The notes under the pieces are model-generated. The model was not told the DNA's origin. It ran no database searches and saw only the letters and a list, made by a program, of their open reading frames with translations. This document shows, in pieces, positions 5,717 through 6,379 of a stretch of DNA of 6,379 bases (the first letter of the stretch is position 1; each line of letters starts with the position of its first letter). Origin of the DNA: Bacillota bacterium (GTDB lineage: Bacteria; Bacillota; Clostridia; DSM-8532). The stretch lies in contig JAEWSN010000183.1 in the NCBI GenBank assembly GCA_023459915.1, forward strand, positions 1 through 6,379, in the 5' to 3' direction. The position numbers were made by a program, and so were the translations under genes.

Positions 5717-6064
5717 GCCAACCGACGAGCCGTATGCGCCGCCGCCGCCCATGGCGGCGATCGACACCGGCGAACCGGTTGCGCAAACCTGGGTGGTGCC
5801 CGGGGAGCGGCCGCGCGGCACGGACGCCGTCTGGGCCGAAATCAACGCGGTGTTGCAGGCACGCCGGAACCTGTGTCCCGGGAACTGGCCCAGCTGGGCA
5901 CCGTGCTCGGCAATGGGGCGGGGACCCTGTTGGGCGGAGAAACCGCCGCCATCTCCGAAGAAACGGTCCGTTTGCAAAACGCGTTTGTGGAAGCCGGCCT
6001 GGAAACCGTACGGCTGGAGATGCAGCGACAGCTGGACACCTACCTGGACGCCCGATTGGACTAG
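5625..6064 (+). pseudogene. Small lipoprotein gene with apparent one-base frameshift
   Basis: The product begins MGNKRRHP, then a hydrophobic stretch, then the lipobox LLAGC with the lipidated cysteine at residue 24: a classical signal peptidase II signal. The ATG at 5649 is an alternative start but loses the basic n-region. A Pro-rich spacer (PYAPPPP) follows, then a sensible stretch to AEINAVLQA. From about 5862 the same frame turns into Trp/Pro/Cys-rich text typical of wrong-frame reading. From 5861 the frame two positions on reads TPEPVSRELAQLG, and continues through a helical, coiled-coil-like tail ending QLDTYLDARLD at a TAG (6062-6064). One missing base in codon 5859-5861 (for example GCCACG for GCACG) would restore a protein of about 147 aa. 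This may be a real mutation or a sequencing error. The gene starts 92 nt inside the acyltransferase gene. I know no family for it. Confidence 0.7.
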
Positions 6065-6379
6065 AGCCGGTTCACGCCGGTCCTGATGGCGGCTTCCGCC
6101 ACCGCCTTGGCCACCGCGGGGCCCACCCGCTTGTCGAACGCGGCGGGAATCACATAGTCCGCGCGCAGCTCCTCATTGGACACGAGGGAGGCGATGGCCT
6201 GCGCCGCCGCAATTTTCATTTCGTCGTTGATGTCGCTGGCGCGGACATCCAGCGCGCCGCGGAAGATGCCGGGGAAGGCCAGCACATTGTTGATTTGGTT
6301 GGGGAAATCGGAACGGCCTGTGCCCACCACACCGGCGCCGGCCGCGAGCGCTTCCTCGGGCATGATTTCCGGTGTGGGG
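6061..6379 (-). CDS. Malic enzyme (malate dehydrogenase, decarboxylating), C-terminal part
   Basis: Cytoplasmic enzyme converting malate to pyruvate and CO2 with NAD(P) reduction. Only the last 105 or so residues are in the window; the gene continues past the right edge. The visible part starts PTPEIMPEEAL, the conserved loop following the NAD-binding region. It continues through GTGRSDFPNQINNVLAFPG and GIFRGALDVRA, both hallmarks of bacterial malic enzymes, and then the helical tail IAAAQAIASLV, DYVIPAAFDKRV and AVAEAAIRTGV. The ending just after the last helix suits the short (about 400-440 aa) form without the phosphotransacetylase-like extension of MaeB. The stop codon is the complement of 6061-6063 and interlocks with the stop of the convergent lipoprotein gene. 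Cofactor preference cannot be told from this part. Confidence 0.93.
   Translation of the reverse strand, partial: PTPEIMPEEALAAGAGVVGTGRSDFPNQINNVLAFPGIFRGALDVRASDINDEMKIAAAQAIASLVSNEELRADYVIPAAFDKRVGPAVAKAVAEAAIRTGVNRL

Noticed and set aside
5873..6064. Separate 63-aa gene starting at GTG 5873
   Set aside because: No ribosome-binding site. Its sequence reads naturally as the continuation of the lipoprotein after a one-base shift.
6087..6101. Hairpin TGGCGG-CTT-CCGCCA as a terminator for the lipoprotein gene
   Set aside because: It lies in the malic enzyme coding sequence, has no T-run on either strand, and is explained by alanine-rich codons.

Overview
The window is about 6.4 kb of GC-rich (roughly 60%), densely packed bacterial DNA. 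Everything reads as ordinary Gram-negative-type chromosome: a diguanylate cyclase, a translation-associated ABC-F ATPase, a lipoprotein with a classical lipobox, and a malic enzyme. Codon use and gene mix would suit a deltaproteobacterial sulfate reducer of the Desulfovibrio type, but that placement is an impression from protein resemblance and is not proven here. I see no tRNA, rRNA, CRISPR array, insertion sequence or phage gene.

Layout, left to right. (1) 3-587 (+) is the C-terminal part of a membrane-anchored GGDEF diguanylate cyclase, cut by the left edge. (2) A candidate extended -10 promoter overlaps its stop codon and would serve an ABC-F ATPase of the YkpA/YbiT type (668-2287, +). 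In this ATPase one of the two ATP sites is degenerate. (3) A 104-bp gap holds two consecutive hairpins of nearly the same shape. (4) 2392-5716 (+) is a tight gene string: a 98-aa protein with 12 cysteines, an XRE-type regulator with an apparently dead S24-like domain (1 nt later), an AEC-family transporter (ATGA overlap), and a PlsC-type acyltransferase fused to a zinc ribbon and a beta-rich tail (46 nt later). (5) A small lipoprotein gene starts inside the end of the acyltransferase gene and carries an apparent one-base frameshift near 5859-5861. (6) It ends tail-to-tail with the 3' end of a malic enzyme gene on the minus strand (6061-6379), the two stop codons sharing the tetranucleotide CTAG.

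The plus-strand string from 2392 onward is probably one transcription unit, judging by 1-nt gaps and overlaps. Two members contain zinc-ribbon cysteines and three (transporter, acyltransferase, lipoprotein) concern the envelope. A joint function is not demonstrated. The most checkable oddities are the lipoprotein frameshift, the shared convergent stops, the asymmetric ABC-F ATP sites, the non-cleavable S24-like regulator and the acyltransferase fusion. I do not see a clear new defence or mobile system in this window.
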